Source of the DNA: CAYRNY01 sp964425755 | GTDB taxonomy: Bacteria; Chloroflexota; Anaerolineae; Aggregatilineales; Aggregatilineaceae | Length of the DNA: 64,000 nucleotides | Assembly: GCA_964425755.1 (NCBI GenBank) | Contig: CAYRNY010000012.1 | Coordinates: 1-64,000, forward strand | Reading direction: 5' to 3' | The notes under the pieces: model-generated | Database searches by the model: none | What the model was told of the DNA's origin: nothing | What the model saw: only the letters and a program-made list of their open reading frames with translations | Shown: piece by piece, positions 1-8,131 of the stretch | Layout: every line of letters begins with the position of its first letter | Position numbering within the stretch: the stretch's first letter is position 1 | Position numbers and translations under genes: made by a program

Positions 1-35
1 TTTCGTTAGAAATCATCGTTCCGGCTACCGCTTGA

Positions 36-875
36 TTGCGGTCTACTGAATTTGAAGTCTTCGTGCCGACATCCTACGCCGCCACCATCGAGGCCATGTG
101 CGCCGCGCCTGGCAGCACAATGGGCTTCATCCCTGCCGCCGGTTACGTGATTGCGAACAACCGCTGCGGTGTCGAAGTGGAAGCCGCCGCTGTGCGTTTC
201 GGCTCGGCTGTGTACTGGGCGCAGTACCTCGTCCGGCGTGACAGCGATATCTACGTCCTGGGCGACCTGGACGGCAAGACCTGGGGCTACGGCGATCCGG
301 GGTCGACCTCGGGCTACATCGTCCCGTCGGTTGAATTGCAGGCAAAAGGGATCACCCCCGGTGAGGAAGTCCAGACGGGCGGGCACAACCAGACTGTGTT
401 GGCTGTCTACAACGGTGAAGTAGACTTCGGCACGACGTATTACACCCCGCCGGTGCTGCCCGGTGCGGCATGGCAGGACGGTGATATCCCTGAACCGTTC
501 GATCTGTCGATCGACGAGTCGTACATTGGCGAAGACGGCGAGCTGTACGTCGGTGAAGTGAACATTCGCGATGCGCGTCGTGCCGTGCGCGAAACCGCAC
601 CGGACGTCGTAGACCAGGTCCGCATCCTGGCGATCAGCGAACCGATCCCGAATGACACGCTGAGCTTCGGCCCGGAATTCCCGCAGGAAATCCGTGATGA
701 AATCATGGCCGCCCTGTTCGAGTTATCGGCAGATGAAGAAGCGTGGAACGCGACTGCACTCTACGCAGCCTATAGCTGGAACGGTATCGCTGAAATGGAC
801 GACAGCGCCTTCAACCCGGTGCGCCTCCAGTTCGAAATCCTGGGGCTGACCGAACAGGATATCTTTGGCGAGTAA
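36..875 (+). CDS. phnD: PhnD-type phosphonate/phosphite ABC substrate-binding protein, 5'-incomplete
   Basis: This is an extracytoplasmic binding protein of the PhnD family, feeding the PhnC and PhnE genes that follow. The family core is clear: the EVFVPTSYAATIEAMCAAP and GFIPAAGYVIANN stretches, then a ligand-domain C-terminus ending at 875. The reading frame is open from 36 (TTG), but the same frame has a TGA at 33-35. The nine codons before that TGA read SLEIIVPATA, which resembles the start of a mature PhnD. The signal peptide and roughly the first 40-50 residues expected of the family are therefore missing or separated. Either the gene carries a deletion with a stop, or sequence at the window edge is faulty. 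The 279 visible residues compare with a usual 320-360. Confidence 0.75.
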   Translation: MRSTEFEVFVPTSYAATIEAMCAAPGSTMGFIPAAGYVIANNRCGVEVEAAAVRFGSAVYWAQYLVRRDSDIYVLGDLDGKTWGYGDPGSTSGYIVPSVELQAKGITPGEEVQTGGHNQTVLAVYNGEVDFGTTYYTPPVLPGAAWQDGDIPEPFDLSIDESYIGEDGELYVGEVNIRDARRAVRETAPDVVDQVRILAISEPIPNDTLSFGPEFPQEIRDEIMAALFELSADEEAWNATALYAAYSWNGIAEMDDSAFNPVRLQFEILGLTEQDIFGE

Positions 876-900
876 TCCCAGGATACTTGATCGTTCAAAT

Positions 901-932
901 ACCGGGCAGAGCGAGATTCTCCTCTGCCCGGT
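901..932 (+). terminator. Stem-loop between phnD and phnC
   Basis: A perfect 11-bp inverted repeat (ACCGGGCAGAG at 901-911 and its complement at 922-932) encloses a 10-base loop. It lies between the phnD stop and the phnC start and is followed by only a short TTGT. It looks like an attenuator or an RNA-stabilising hairpin that would leave more phnD than phnC message. Confidence 0.55.
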
Positions 933-952
933 TGTACACTAACAGGGACACA

Positions 953-1711
953 ATGCTTAAGATCGAACACCTTACCAAAGTCTACGATACCGGTGTACGC
1001 GCGTTGGAAGACGTATCCTTTGAGGTCCCCGACGGGCAGTTTCTGGTGATCATCGGCCTCAGCGGTTCCGGCAAATCGACGCTGTTACGCTGCATCAACC
1101 GGCTGATCGAACCCACCGCAGGGCGCATCGAATGGAACGGCGTGGACATCACCGACGCCACCGACGAAGAACTACGCCTGATCCGGCGGCGCATCGGGAT
1201 GATCTTCCAGCAGTTCAACCTCGTCCGGCGCGCGCCCGTGCTGACCAACGTGCTGGCAGGTCGCCTAGGGTATACCAACCCCCTGCTCAGCTTCATCAAT
1301 CACTTTCCGGCTGCCGACAAGCAAAAGGCACTCGAAAAACTGGCGCGCGTCGGTATCCGCGAGAAGGCGTATGTCCGCGCTGACCAGCTCAGCGGCGGGC
1401 AGCAACAGCGCGTCGGCATTGCGCGCGCCCTGATGCAGGAACCGGAATTGATGCTCGCTGACGAACCGGTCGCCAGCCTGGACCCGGCGACGTCGCATTC
1501 GGTCATGAAATACCTGGAGCTGCTCAACAAAGACGACGGCATCACGATCCTGTGCAGCCTGCATTTTCTGAGCCTGGCCCGTACGTACGCCGACCGCATT
1601 ATCGCGCTGAAAGATGGTCGTATGGAATTTGACGGCGATCCAGACGATATCGATGAAAAACGCTTCAAAGACATTTACGGCGAAGACGCTGTGCGAGTCG
1701 AGATTTCATAA
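953..1711 (+). CDS. phnC: PhnC-type phosphonate ABC transporter ATPase
   Basis: This cytoplasmic ATPase would power the PhnDCE importer. Visible motifs are Walker A (GLSGSGKST), the Q-loop (MIFQQFNLV), the ABC signature (LSGGQQQRVGIARAL), Walker B (LMLADEPVASLD) and a switch His (CSLHFLSL). I chose ATG 953 because translation from it begins MLKIEHLTKVYDTG, the normal PhnC start. An upstream in-frame extension to 887 would run through the hairpin at 901-932. The product is 252 residues, the usual family length. phnE begins 12 bases after its stop, so the two are probably co-transcribed. Confidence 0.9.
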   Translation: MLKIEHLTKVYDTGVRALEDVSFEVPDGQFLVIIGLSGSGKSTLLRCINRLIEPTAGRIEWNGVDITDATDEELRLIRRRIGMIFQQFNLVRRAPVLTNVLAGRLGYTNPLLSFINHFPAADKQKALEKLARVGIREKAYVRADQLSGGQQQRVGIARALMQEPELMLADEPVASLDPATSHSVMKYLELLNKDDGITILCSLHFLSLARTYADRIIALKDGRMEFDGDPDDIDEKRFKDIYGEDAVRVEIS

Positions 1712-1723
1712 AGGATCAGCCCC

Positions 1724-3841
1724 ATGAATGACTCTATCCCTTCGGCTCGCTCGGCATTGCGCACCCTGTTGCTTGTGCTGGCGGTTGCGGTGGGCGTTGT
1801 GATCTACGCCTACGGTTGGAACACGACCGAGATCAGCCTGGACGAGGTTCAGGATCAAACGCGGCAGGCATCGGTTAGCCGCGCCATGCGTGAACTGCTA
1901 TCGCCGAATATTTTTACGCGCGATCGCGCCGAGAAAACGATCACCCTGTCGTATCGCGTCGGCTGCCCGGAAGGTGAACTCCCTGACGCGCAGGTCGATG
2001 CGGCGGACGGCGACGCCTATGTCGTGTTTGACCCGCCCTGCGCGGACCCGGACGACATCATCACGGCTGAAGGCTACAACTTCCCTGAAAACGCGATCGC
2101 ACGCTTTCAGCTTGTCCAACCCTCCGGGCAGAAGATGCCGTTCAAGCTGGCGCTTGCTGCGACCGCTGATGCCCAAGTCAGCGAAGAAACCGCGTTTGAT
2201 ATTGACAGCGCAGGCCAATTCAAAGTTAACCTGAAAGTGCCACGCGGGCGCGGCCTGGGCGATCAAACGCACGAAATCGTGGTGCAGACGCTGGTCCCGT
2301 CCGGCTGGCCGCGCCTGAGCAGAACCACCGAGACCGTGATCGACAAGATGATCGAAACGATCTTCCTGGCCCTGATGGCGACCACGCTGGCGCTACCGGT
2401 CGCGGTGGCGTTGAGCTTCATCGCCGCGCGTAACCTGATGCGCCAAGTCAGCCTGCAACTGGGCATTGTACTGATCGGTTTCATTTTGTTACCGGTGGGC
2501 GCTGTGCTCGGCAATTTCCTGGTCAGCCCGGTTGGCAACTACGGCGTTGAGTTGGGTAAGGGCTTGTGGCAAGGGCTGGTCGCGATCCCGGCGGTCATCG
2601 GCGCGTTCGTTGGCGTATCGCTGGCTTTCGGACGGCTCGACCTTTCGCTCACGGCAGCTCGCATCCGCGCGATCGCGATCAACCTGTTGCTGGTCTTCGT
2701 GCTGGTATTCGTATTGGGCGCTCTGGGTGGCATCGGCCTCTGGCTCGGCGAGGAACTCCAAGCCGGGGTGCTGAACTACCTCGGCAACTTCGTCGACACG
2801 CTGGGCGGGCTGATCGAGCTCACGATCGGCGTCATCGCGGCTGTCGGCGCCGGACTGTGGTTGTCATCGCTCGGCTCGACTCTGGCCGCGCGCCCACTGC
2901 GCCACGTCATATCGCCGCTGAGCAATATCCTGGGCGCGATCCTGGGCTTTCTTGCCGGGGGCATCCTGCTGGCGATCACGGGCTACATCGGGATGCAAGC
3001 CGTGCTGCTGGGCCTGCTGACACCAATCGTGGCTGCGGTGTTGGGCGGCCAGATCGTTGTGGAGCTGTTCGAAACGCTCGGCATTCTGCGCCAACCCAAG
3101 ATCAAAGCGCGGCGCTCGGCTGCAGACGCCAGCCTGCGCAACATCTTGTTTGCTGCTGGCGCTATTGCCGCGTTCGTGGGCACGGCGGTAGCGATCGATC
3201 TGATCCGCGCCGTGGTCGATCAACGTCTTCCCGCCGGGACCGTGCAGGTCTTGGGGCTGTTTACGGTCGAAGAGTATATCGCCAAGTCCGCCCTGATTGG
3301 GGCTGTGCTGGGCGGTCTTGCTGGCGGGCTGGCTGGCACGGAGACCACCTTCCCGCTGGGCATGACGATCTACAATACGTCGCGGACCACGCTCAACACG
3401 CTGCGCTCGATCGAACCGCTGATCATGGGCATCGTGTTCGTGATCTGGGTCGGTGTGGGGCCCTTTGCGGGTGTGCTGGCGCTGACGCTGCACTCAATCG
3501 CCGCGCTCGGCAAGCTGTACTCCGAACAGGTCGAGAACATCGACGCCGGGCCGATTGAAGCGATCCAGTCCACCGGCGCGAACCGCCTGCAGACGATCAT
3601 CTACGCCGTCGTGCCGCAAATCGTCCCGCCGTACATCGCGTTTACCATGTACCGTTGGGATATCAACGTGCGCATGTCGACGATCATCGGTTTCGTCGGC
3701 GGCGGTGGTATCGGTTTCCTGCTGCAGCAGCAGATCAACCTGCTGCGGTACAAAGAAGCCGGTGTCGCGGTGCTGGCGATCGCGATCGTGGTCTCGGTGC
3801 TGGACTACGCCAGCGCCGCGATCCGCGAGCGCATCGTCTAG
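1724..3841 (+). CDS. phnE: PhnE-type phosphonate ABC permease, enlarged (705 aa)
   Basis: This is the membrane channel of the PhnDCE importer. The C-terminal 200 residues hold the PhnE permease signature (EAIQSTGANRLQTIIYAVVP, then RWDINVRMSTIIGFVGGGGI). The protein is far longer than ordinary 260-300-residue PhnE. It has an N-terminal membrane segment (about residues 12-30), then an extracytoplasmic stretch of roughly 165 residues containing a TIG/IPT-like piece (ITAEGYNFPENAI). Several further hydrophobic helices come before the permease core. The extra domain might help to dock PhnD or bind ligand, which is inference. Its start follows phnC by 12 bases with an AAGGAT ribosome site. Confidence 0.85.
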   Translation: MNDSIPSARSALRTLLLVLAVAVGVVIYAYGWNTTEISLDEVQDQTRQASVSRAMRELLSPNIFTRDRAEKTITLSYRVGCPEGELPDAQVDAADGDAYVVFDPPCADPDDIITAEGYNFPENAIARFQLVQPSGQKMPFKLALAATADAQVSEETAFDIDSAGQFKVNLKVPRGRGLGDQTHEIVVQTLVPSGWPRLSRTTETVIDKMIETIFLALMATTLALPVAVALSFIAARNLMRQVSLQLGIVLIGFILLPVGAVLGNFLVSPVGNYGVELGKGLWQGLVAIPAVIGAFVGVSLAFGRLDLSLTAARIRAIAINLLLVFVLVFVLGALGGIGLWLGEELQAGVLNYLGNFVDTLGGLIELTIGVIAAVGAGLWLSSLGSTLAARPLRHVISPLSNILGAILGFLAGGILLAITGYIGMQAVLLGLLTPIVAAVLGGQIVVELFETLGILRQPKIKARRSAADASLRNILFAAGAIAAFVGTAVAIDLIRAVVDQRLPAGTVQVLGLFTVEEYIAKSALIGAVLGGLAGGLAGTETTFPLGMTIYNTSRTTLNTLRSIEPLIMGIVFVIWVGVGPFAGVLALTLHSIAALGKLYSEQVENIDAGPIEAIQSTGANRLQTIIYAVVPQIVPPYIAFTMYRWDINVRMSTIIGFVGGGGIGFLLQQQINLLRYKEAGVAVLAIAIVVSVLDYASAAIRERIV

Positions 3842-3876
3842 CCGCGTCACCAGCCGCAAGCTGCAAAACGTTTCAG

Positions 3877-3908
3877 GTGCCTTGCACAACGCAGGGCACT
3901 TGTGTTTT
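3877..3908 (+). terminator. Intrinsic terminator after phnE
   Basis: A 9-bp stem with one G-U pair (GTGCCTTGC at 3877-3885, GCAGGGCAC at 3891-3899) and an ACAAC loop is followed by TTGTGTTTT. It lies 36 bases after the phnE stop and ends the phosphonate operon. Confidence 0.75.
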
Positions 3909-3954
3909 CGCGTGCCGCTGCCCCGCCTCGCCGCACGCGTGAAAGCAGGGACAA

Positions 3955-3998
3955 ACGCCTTCCTGACGCGCCCCGCAGGGAAAGCGTCATCCAGGCGT
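3955..3998. repeat. Second stem-loop in the phnE-transpeptidase gap
   Basis: Nested inverted repeats (ACGCCT/AGGCGT outside, TGACGC/GCGTCA inside) are separated by a symmetric TCC/TCC internal loop and enclose 14 bases. There is no T-run, so it is not a clear terminator. It may be a back-up structure or part of the leader of the next gene. Confidence 0.4.
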
Positions 3999-4012
3999 GT
4001 GCCGCGCGCCCG

Positions 4013-4039
4013 TTCGCATGGCAGCAGGTTTAGTACAAT
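4013..4039 (+). promoter_or_regulatory. Possible promoter of the L,D-transpeptidase gene
   Basis: TACAAT at 4034-4039 is a good -10 hexamer. TTCGCA at 4013-4018 is a weak -35 with a short 15-base spacer. The site is 43 bases upstream of the ATG at 4082. Confidence 0.35.
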
Positions 4040-4081
4040 ACACACTGCATCGATCGGACGAGAGGATCAACGGTTAATCCA

Positions 4082-5305
4082 ATGCAGCACACACAGCACC
4101 GCACCATGAGCACACCACCCCCACGCGCGCAACAACCGCGCCCGCAGCGCCCGCGCAGGGCGGCGAGGTCGCCGTTGCGCTCAACGTACATCATCGCCGC
4201 GGGGATACTCACGTCCGGCAGCGTCATCGTCTTGATCATGGTGGCACTTGCCGCACTGCTGCTGTACGGTCCTGGAACCTCGAACCCGGCAGCAGCACCA
4301 CAGCCCGATATCGCGGACGGCATCACGGTGGCCGGCATCCCGCTGGGCGGTGAAAGCATTGCCAGCGCGACGCAGTTGATCGCCGCGCAGAATCTGGCTG
4401 CCCGTCCCCTCGTGTTGACCGATAGGGACCGCCAATGGACGCTCTCAATGGCGGAAATGGGCATCCAGGTGGACCCGGCACTGACGGCGCAGCTTGCCAG
4501 CGACGCCGCACCGGGAACCGCCGTACAACCCTGGTATACCGTCGACCTGAACCATACCCAGGACGCGCTGGTTAGCCTGAGCGAGCAGGTCAACACGGCT
4601 GCCACAACGGACCAGTCCGGGCGGGTGATGCAAATACCTGAGATCCTGAACCGGCTGTACGAGAACCTGAACGGCGAGATTGCGGACGGGCAAATGGAGC
4701 TGAGCATGGTGGACGTCGCGCCGACTGTCTCCGATCCCGCGGTCGCCTATAGCGGCGAGACAACGGTGCACGTGGTCGAGCCGGGGCAAGAACTGGCCCT
4801 GATCGCGCGGCTGTACGGCGTGGATATGGCCGACATCGTGGCACTGAACAACATCGCCAACCCGAACCTGCTCTACGTGGGCCAGGAACTGACGATCCCG
4901 GCGGGGGGAATCTACGTACCCGACGCTGCGACGGCGCCCGCCCCGCCGACGACTTCCGGCAAAGCGATCGTCGTCTCCACGCAGAAACAGCGGATCTATG
5001 CCTACGAGAACGGGCAGTTGGTGCGCTCGTACCTGACCTCAACCGGCCTGCCGGACACCCCAACTGTGCTGGGCGACTACAAGATCTACCGCAAGTACGA
5101 AAAAACCGACATGCGCGGGCCGGATTACTTCCTGCCGGACGTGCCCTACACGATGTACTTCTACCAGGGTTACGGGATTCACGGGACGTACTGGCACAAC
5201 AGCTTTGGCCGCCCGATGAGTCACGGCTGCGTCAATCTGCCCGTCGAAGAGGCACAATGGTTCTTCAACTGGGCCGAGGTTGGCACGCCGGTACGCGTGA
5301 TCTAA
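4082..5305 (+). CDS. Membrane-anchored LysM / L,D-transpeptidase (YkuD)
   Basis: This is a cell-wall enzyme of the YkuD family, which cross-links or modifies peptidoglycan through a catalytic Cys. In order it has a Pro/Arg-rich cytoplasmic N-terminus (about 1-35), one membrane helix (about 36-62), and a region resembling the peptidoglycan-binding domain found in VanW-like proteins (about 78-150). A LysM repeat follows (about 228-270; HVVEPGQELALIARLYGV), then the YkuD domain (about 290-407) with HGTYWHNSFG and the catalytic SHGCVNLP motif. A second in-frame ATG lies at 4106, and either start keeps the anchor. The gene stands alone between two terminator-like structures. Confidence 0.85.
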   Translation: MQHTQHRTMSTPPPRAQQPRPQRPRRAARSPLRSTYIIAAGILTSGSVIVLIMVALAALLLYGPGTSNPAAAPQPDIADGITVAGIPLGGESIASATQLIAAQNLAARPLVLTDRDRQWTLSMAEMGIQVDPALTAQLASDAAPGTAVQPWYTVDLNHTQDALVSLSEQVNTAATTDQSGRVMQIPEILNRLYENLNGEIADGQMELSMVDVAPTVSDPAVAYSGETTVHVVEPGQELALIARLYGVDMADIVALNNIANPNLLYVGQELTIPAGGIYVPDAATAPAPPTTSGKAIVVSTQKQRIYAYENGQLVRSYLTSTGLPDTPTVLGDYKIYRKYEKTDMRGPDYFLPDVPYTMYFYQGYGIHGTYWHNSFGRPMSHGCVNLPVEEAQWFFNWAEVGTPVRVI

Positions 5306-5423
5306 GCGCCGGGGATCGACCTCCCCAAGCAACAAACCGGTGCCCGGCACCACAACAAAACCTTGCCAGATCGGGCCACGGCAAGTATAACCGTACCATC
5401 CGGCGGATGGCGGGGCGCACGAG

Positions 5424-5451
5424 AACAGGACGTTCACCGCGCCCTGTTTTT
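5424..5451 (+). terminator. Weak terminator after the L,D-transpeptidase gene
   Basis: A 6-bp stem (AACAGG at 5424-5429, CCTGTT at 5443-5448) runs into TTTTT. The short stem and 13-base loop make it a modest candidate. Confidence 0.4.
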
Positions 5452-5473
5452 GTGCCCGATCACAAACAAGCCG

Positions 5474-5502
5474 TTTAAAAGCACGGGATTTGCTGTTACA
5501 AT
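5474..5502 (+). promoter_or_regulatory. Promoter giving a near-leaderless transcript
   Basis: TTTAAA (5474-5479, 4 of 6 consensus bases) and TACAAT (5497-5502, 5 of 6) are separated by exactly 17 bases. The expected transcription start is at about 5509-5510, on the ATG chosen for the next gene at 5510. No ribosome-binding sequence could then be present on the message. Confidence 0.6.
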
Positions 5503-5509
5503 GACATCC

Positions 5510-6229
5510 ATGAACACAGAAACAAGACAAGCTTACCGTTACTACGATCTGGTGATGGCCCTGTTCGTCACCGTGCTGTTGATCAGCAACCTGCTGAGCA
5601 GCGCCAAGATCGTTGATCTCAAGATGGCGCTCGGCCCGATCGCGCTGGCGTTTGATGCCGGGACGCTCGTCTTCCCGATCAGCTACATCTTCGGGGATGT
5701 GCTGACCGAGGTCTACGGCTACAAGCGTTCGCGCCGCGTGATCTGGGCAGGCTTCGGCGCAAACGTCCTGCTGGGGGTGTTTGTCTGGCTTGCCGGCGTG
5801 ATGCCCGGCGAGGCTGAATGGCAGAACTACGCCGGGCAGGACGCCTATAACGCGATCCTGGGTGGCATCAGCGGGCTGATCGTCGCCAGCCTGGTCGCCT
5901 ACTTCATGGGCGAGTTCACGAACAGCTACGTGCTGGCGAAGATGAAGGTGTGGACCGAGGGGCGCTGGCTCTGGACGCGCACGATCGGCAGCACGCTGGC
6001 CGGGCAGGCCGTCGACACGACCGTCTTCATGGTCATCGCGACGCTGTTAGGCGTCTTCCCGCCTGAGATCATGCTCTCGCTGATCGTGACCAACTACATT
6101 CTCAAGGTCGGGTTTGAAGCCAGCCTGACACCCTTTACCTACCGGGTGGTGGGGTTGCTCAAAGCCGCCGAGAACGAAGACTACTATGACCGCGACACCG
6201 ACTTCAACCCGTTCAAGTTGAGCGTGTAG
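5510..6229 (+). CDS. yhhQ: Queuosine precursor transporter (YhhQ/VUT family)
   Basis: This is an integral membrane protein of the YhhQ (Vut_1) family, which imports queuosine precursors such as queuine or preQ1. Translation from 5510 gives about 239 residues with six hydrophobic helices. Family stretches include NLLSSAKI near the start, TLVFPISYIFGDVLTEVYGY, and GSTLAGQAVDTTVFMVIA. ATG 5510 is preferred to ATG 5501, because 5501 overlaps the promoter -10 box. A tgt gene lies just downstream, and no queC/D/E/F, queA or queG gene is in view. That fits salvage of a precursor and not de novo synthesis, at least locally. Confidence 0.88.
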   Translation: MNTETRQAYRYYDLVMALFVTVLLISNLLSSAKIVDLKMALGPIALAFDAGTLVFPISYIFGDVLTEVYGYKRSRRVIWAGFGANVLLGVFVWLAGVMPGEAEWQNYAGQDAYNAILGGISGLIVASLVAYFMGEFTNSYVLAKMKVWTEGRWLWTRTIGSTLAGQAVDTTVFMVIATLLGVFPPEIMLSLIVTNYILKVGFEASLTPFTYRVVGLLKAAENEDYYDRDTDFNPFKLSV

Positions 6230-6290
6230 CACACCCGCAAGCCCGGGACGTGCCCTGCCGGAGCGCGCCTGAGACTCTCCAGGACCCAAC

Positions 6291-7013
6291 ATGCTGTACC
6301 TTGTCGCAACGCCGATAGGAAACCTGGGCGATATCACGCTGCGCGCATTGGAGACCTTGCGCGCGGTGGACCTGATCGCCAGCGAAGACACGCGCAAAAC
6401 CGGCCTGCTGCTCAAACACTTCGAGATTGACAAACCGCAGATCGCGTTTCACGAACATAACGAACACCGCGCCGGGCCGCGCATCATCGAGGCGCTTCAA
6501 GCTGACCAGGCAGTCGCGCTGGTGACGAATGCCGGCACGCCGGGCATCTCCGATCCGGGCTTTACGCTGGTGCGCGACGCGATCCGGACCGGGGTCGCGG
6601 TCACGATGATCCCCGGGCCCAGCGCTCTGATCATGGCGGTTGTGCTGTCCGGGCTGCCAACGCACGCGTTCACGTTCCGGGGCTTCCCGCCGCGCAAGGG
6701 CGGCCCGCGCCGCCGTTTCCTGGCGGTGGATGCCGAATCGCCGCACACGCTGGTTTTCTACGAAAGCCCGTATCGCCTGATCAAGTTCCTGCGCGACGCA
6801 CTCGACATCTACGGCGACCGGCCCGCCGCCGTGACGAACGACCTGACCAAGATGTTCGAAACCGTCGAGCGCGGCACCATCACCGAATTGATCGCACGCC
6901 TGGACGGCACCAATTTGCGTGGCGAGTACACGATCGTGATCGCGGGCAACGATGCGGACGTCGCGCTGCCGGGGGCCGCGGGCGGTGATGATGACGAGGA
7001 CACCAACGCATGA
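6291..7013 (+). CDS. rsmI: 16S rRNA (cytidine1402-2'-O)-methyltransferase RsmI
   Basis: RsmI 2'-O-methylates C1402 in the decoding centre of 16S rRNA using SAM. The tetrapyrrole-methylase fold motifs are all present: LYLVATPIGNLGDITLRAL at the start, EDTRKTG, VTNAGTPGISDPG, and IPGPSALIMAVVLSGLP. The length is 240 residues, slightly shorter than E. coli RsmI. It follows the transporter after a 61-base gap, with a weak CAGGAC ribosome site. Its last four bases (ATGA) overlap the tgt start, so the two are translationally coupled. Confidence 0.93.
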   Translation: MLYLVATPIGNLGDITLRALETLRAVDLIASEDTRKTGLLLKHFEIDKPQIAFHEHNEHRAGPRIIEALQADQAVALVTNAGTPGISDPGFTLVRDAIRTGVAVTMIPGPSALIMAVVLSGLPTHAFTFRGFPPRKGGPRRRFLAVDAESPHTLVFYESPYRLIKFLRDALDIYGDRPAAVTNDLTKMFETVERGTITELIARLDGTNLRGEYTIVIAGNDADVALPGAAGGDDDEDTNA

Positions 7014-8131
7014 CGATTCCAGCGCCTGCATCCCGTGCCACACTCGCCCTGCCGCATGGTGATCTGCCGCTACCCGCGTTTCTGCCCGACGCCACGCGCG
7101 GCGTCGTGCGCGCGGTGGACAGCGCCGACCTCGAAATGTGCGGCGTCGACGCGCTGGTGATGAACACCTACCACCTGATGCAGAATCCCGGTTCCTCGAC
7201 GGTCAAAGCGCTGGGCGGGCTGCACGCCATGTCCGGCTGGCAGCGCCCGATCATGACCGACTCTGGCGGCTTTCAAGTCTACTCGCTGATCCGGCAGAAT
7301 CCGAAGCACGGCAGCCTGACCGATAAGGGCGCAGTTTTTACCCCTGACGGACAGGGACGCAGATACAACCTCACGCCGGAGAAAAGCATCCAGCTACAAA
7401 TGAGTTACGGCGCGGATATCCTGGTGTGCCTGGACGATTGCACGCACGCCGACGATCCGCTCGACGAGCAGCGTAAATCCGTCGAACGCACGGTCGCGTG
7501 GGCGCGACGCTCGAAAGAGACATTCAACCGGCTGGTTGAGCAAAAAGACCTGTCGGGGGACGCGCGTCCCTTGCTGTTTGCCGTGATCCAGGGCGGCGGC
7601 GATCCGGACCTGCGGCAGCAGTGCGCGGACGCACTGCTCGATATCGGCTTCGACGGTTTTGGATACGGCGGCTGGCCGCTGGACGCCGACAACAACCTGC
7701 TGGTCGACATGTTGGGGCTGGTGCGCGAATTAGTCCCGCCCGAGTATCCGCTCCATGCGCTGGGCGTGGGGCACCCGGTCTATGTTGTCGCCTGCGTGGA
7801 AATGGGCTATCCCCTGTTCGATAGTGCGATGCCCACGCGTGACGCGCGCAACGGGCGGCTCTACGTCTTCACGAGTGATGCAGCAGGCGCGATCAACGGG
7901 CAGTCCGGGGACTGGTTCGCGTACGTGTACGTGGGCGACGACAAACACACCAAGTCGAACCTGCCGCTCGAACCGGGGTGCGACTGCGCGACGTGCCAGC
8001 GCTATACCCTGGGGTACCTGCATCACCTGTTCAAGATCAACGATGCGTTGTATCTGCGGCTCGCCACGATCCACAATCTGCGTTTTATGACGCGGCTGAT
8101 GACGCACTTAAGGGAGAACCGTCGTGGCTAA
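7010..8131 (+). CDS. tgt: tRNA-guanine transglycosylase, divergent
   Basis: Tgt swaps G34 of GUN-anticodon tRNAs for a queuine-type base. The expected catalytic residues are there: Asp84 in TDSGGFQVYS and Asp271 in FDSAMPTRDARNG. The zinc site is also there (Cys324, Cys326, Cys329 in PGCDCATC, and the following YLHHLF His). Length (373) is normal. The loop that contacts the base, GGLAVGE or GGLS-GE in most enzymes, reads GYGGWPLDADNN here, so base preference may differ. The N-terminal third is also divergent. It overlaps rsmI by 4 bases and the next methyltransferase gene by 8, and sits close to the precursor transporter. Confidence 0.88.
   Translation: MTIPAPASRATLALPHGDLPLPAFLPDATRGVVRAVDSADLEMCGVDALVMNTYHLMQNPGSSTVKALGGLHAMSGWQRPIMTDSGGFQVYSLIRQNPKHGSLTDKGAVFTPDGQGRRYNLTPEKSIQLQMSYGADILVCLDDCTHADDPLDEQRKSVERTVAWARRSKETFNRLVEQKDLSGDARPLLFAVIQGGGDPDLRQQCADALLDIGFDGFGYGGWPLDADNNLLVDMLGLVRELVPPEYPLHALGVGHPVYVVACVEMGYPLFDSAMPTRDARNGRLYVFTSDAAGAINGQSGDWFAYVYVGDDKHTKSNLPLEPGCDCATCQRYTLGYLHHLFKINDALYLRLATIHNLRFMTRLMTHLRENRRG

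Noticed and set aside
872..932. tRNA-like GTTCAAAT near the end of phnD
   Set aside because: No cloverleaf or acceptor stem can be built around it. I found no tRNA-like sequence elsewhere in the window.
2566..3558. 330-codon open frame inside phnE in another frame
   Set aside because: Its product is Arg/Gly/Asp-rich shadow sequence, and phnE is clearly the coding frame.
5306..5509. preQ1 riboswitch before the queuosine transporter
   Set aside because: No preQ1 aptamer pattern is visible, and the predicted promoter leaves no leader to hold one.
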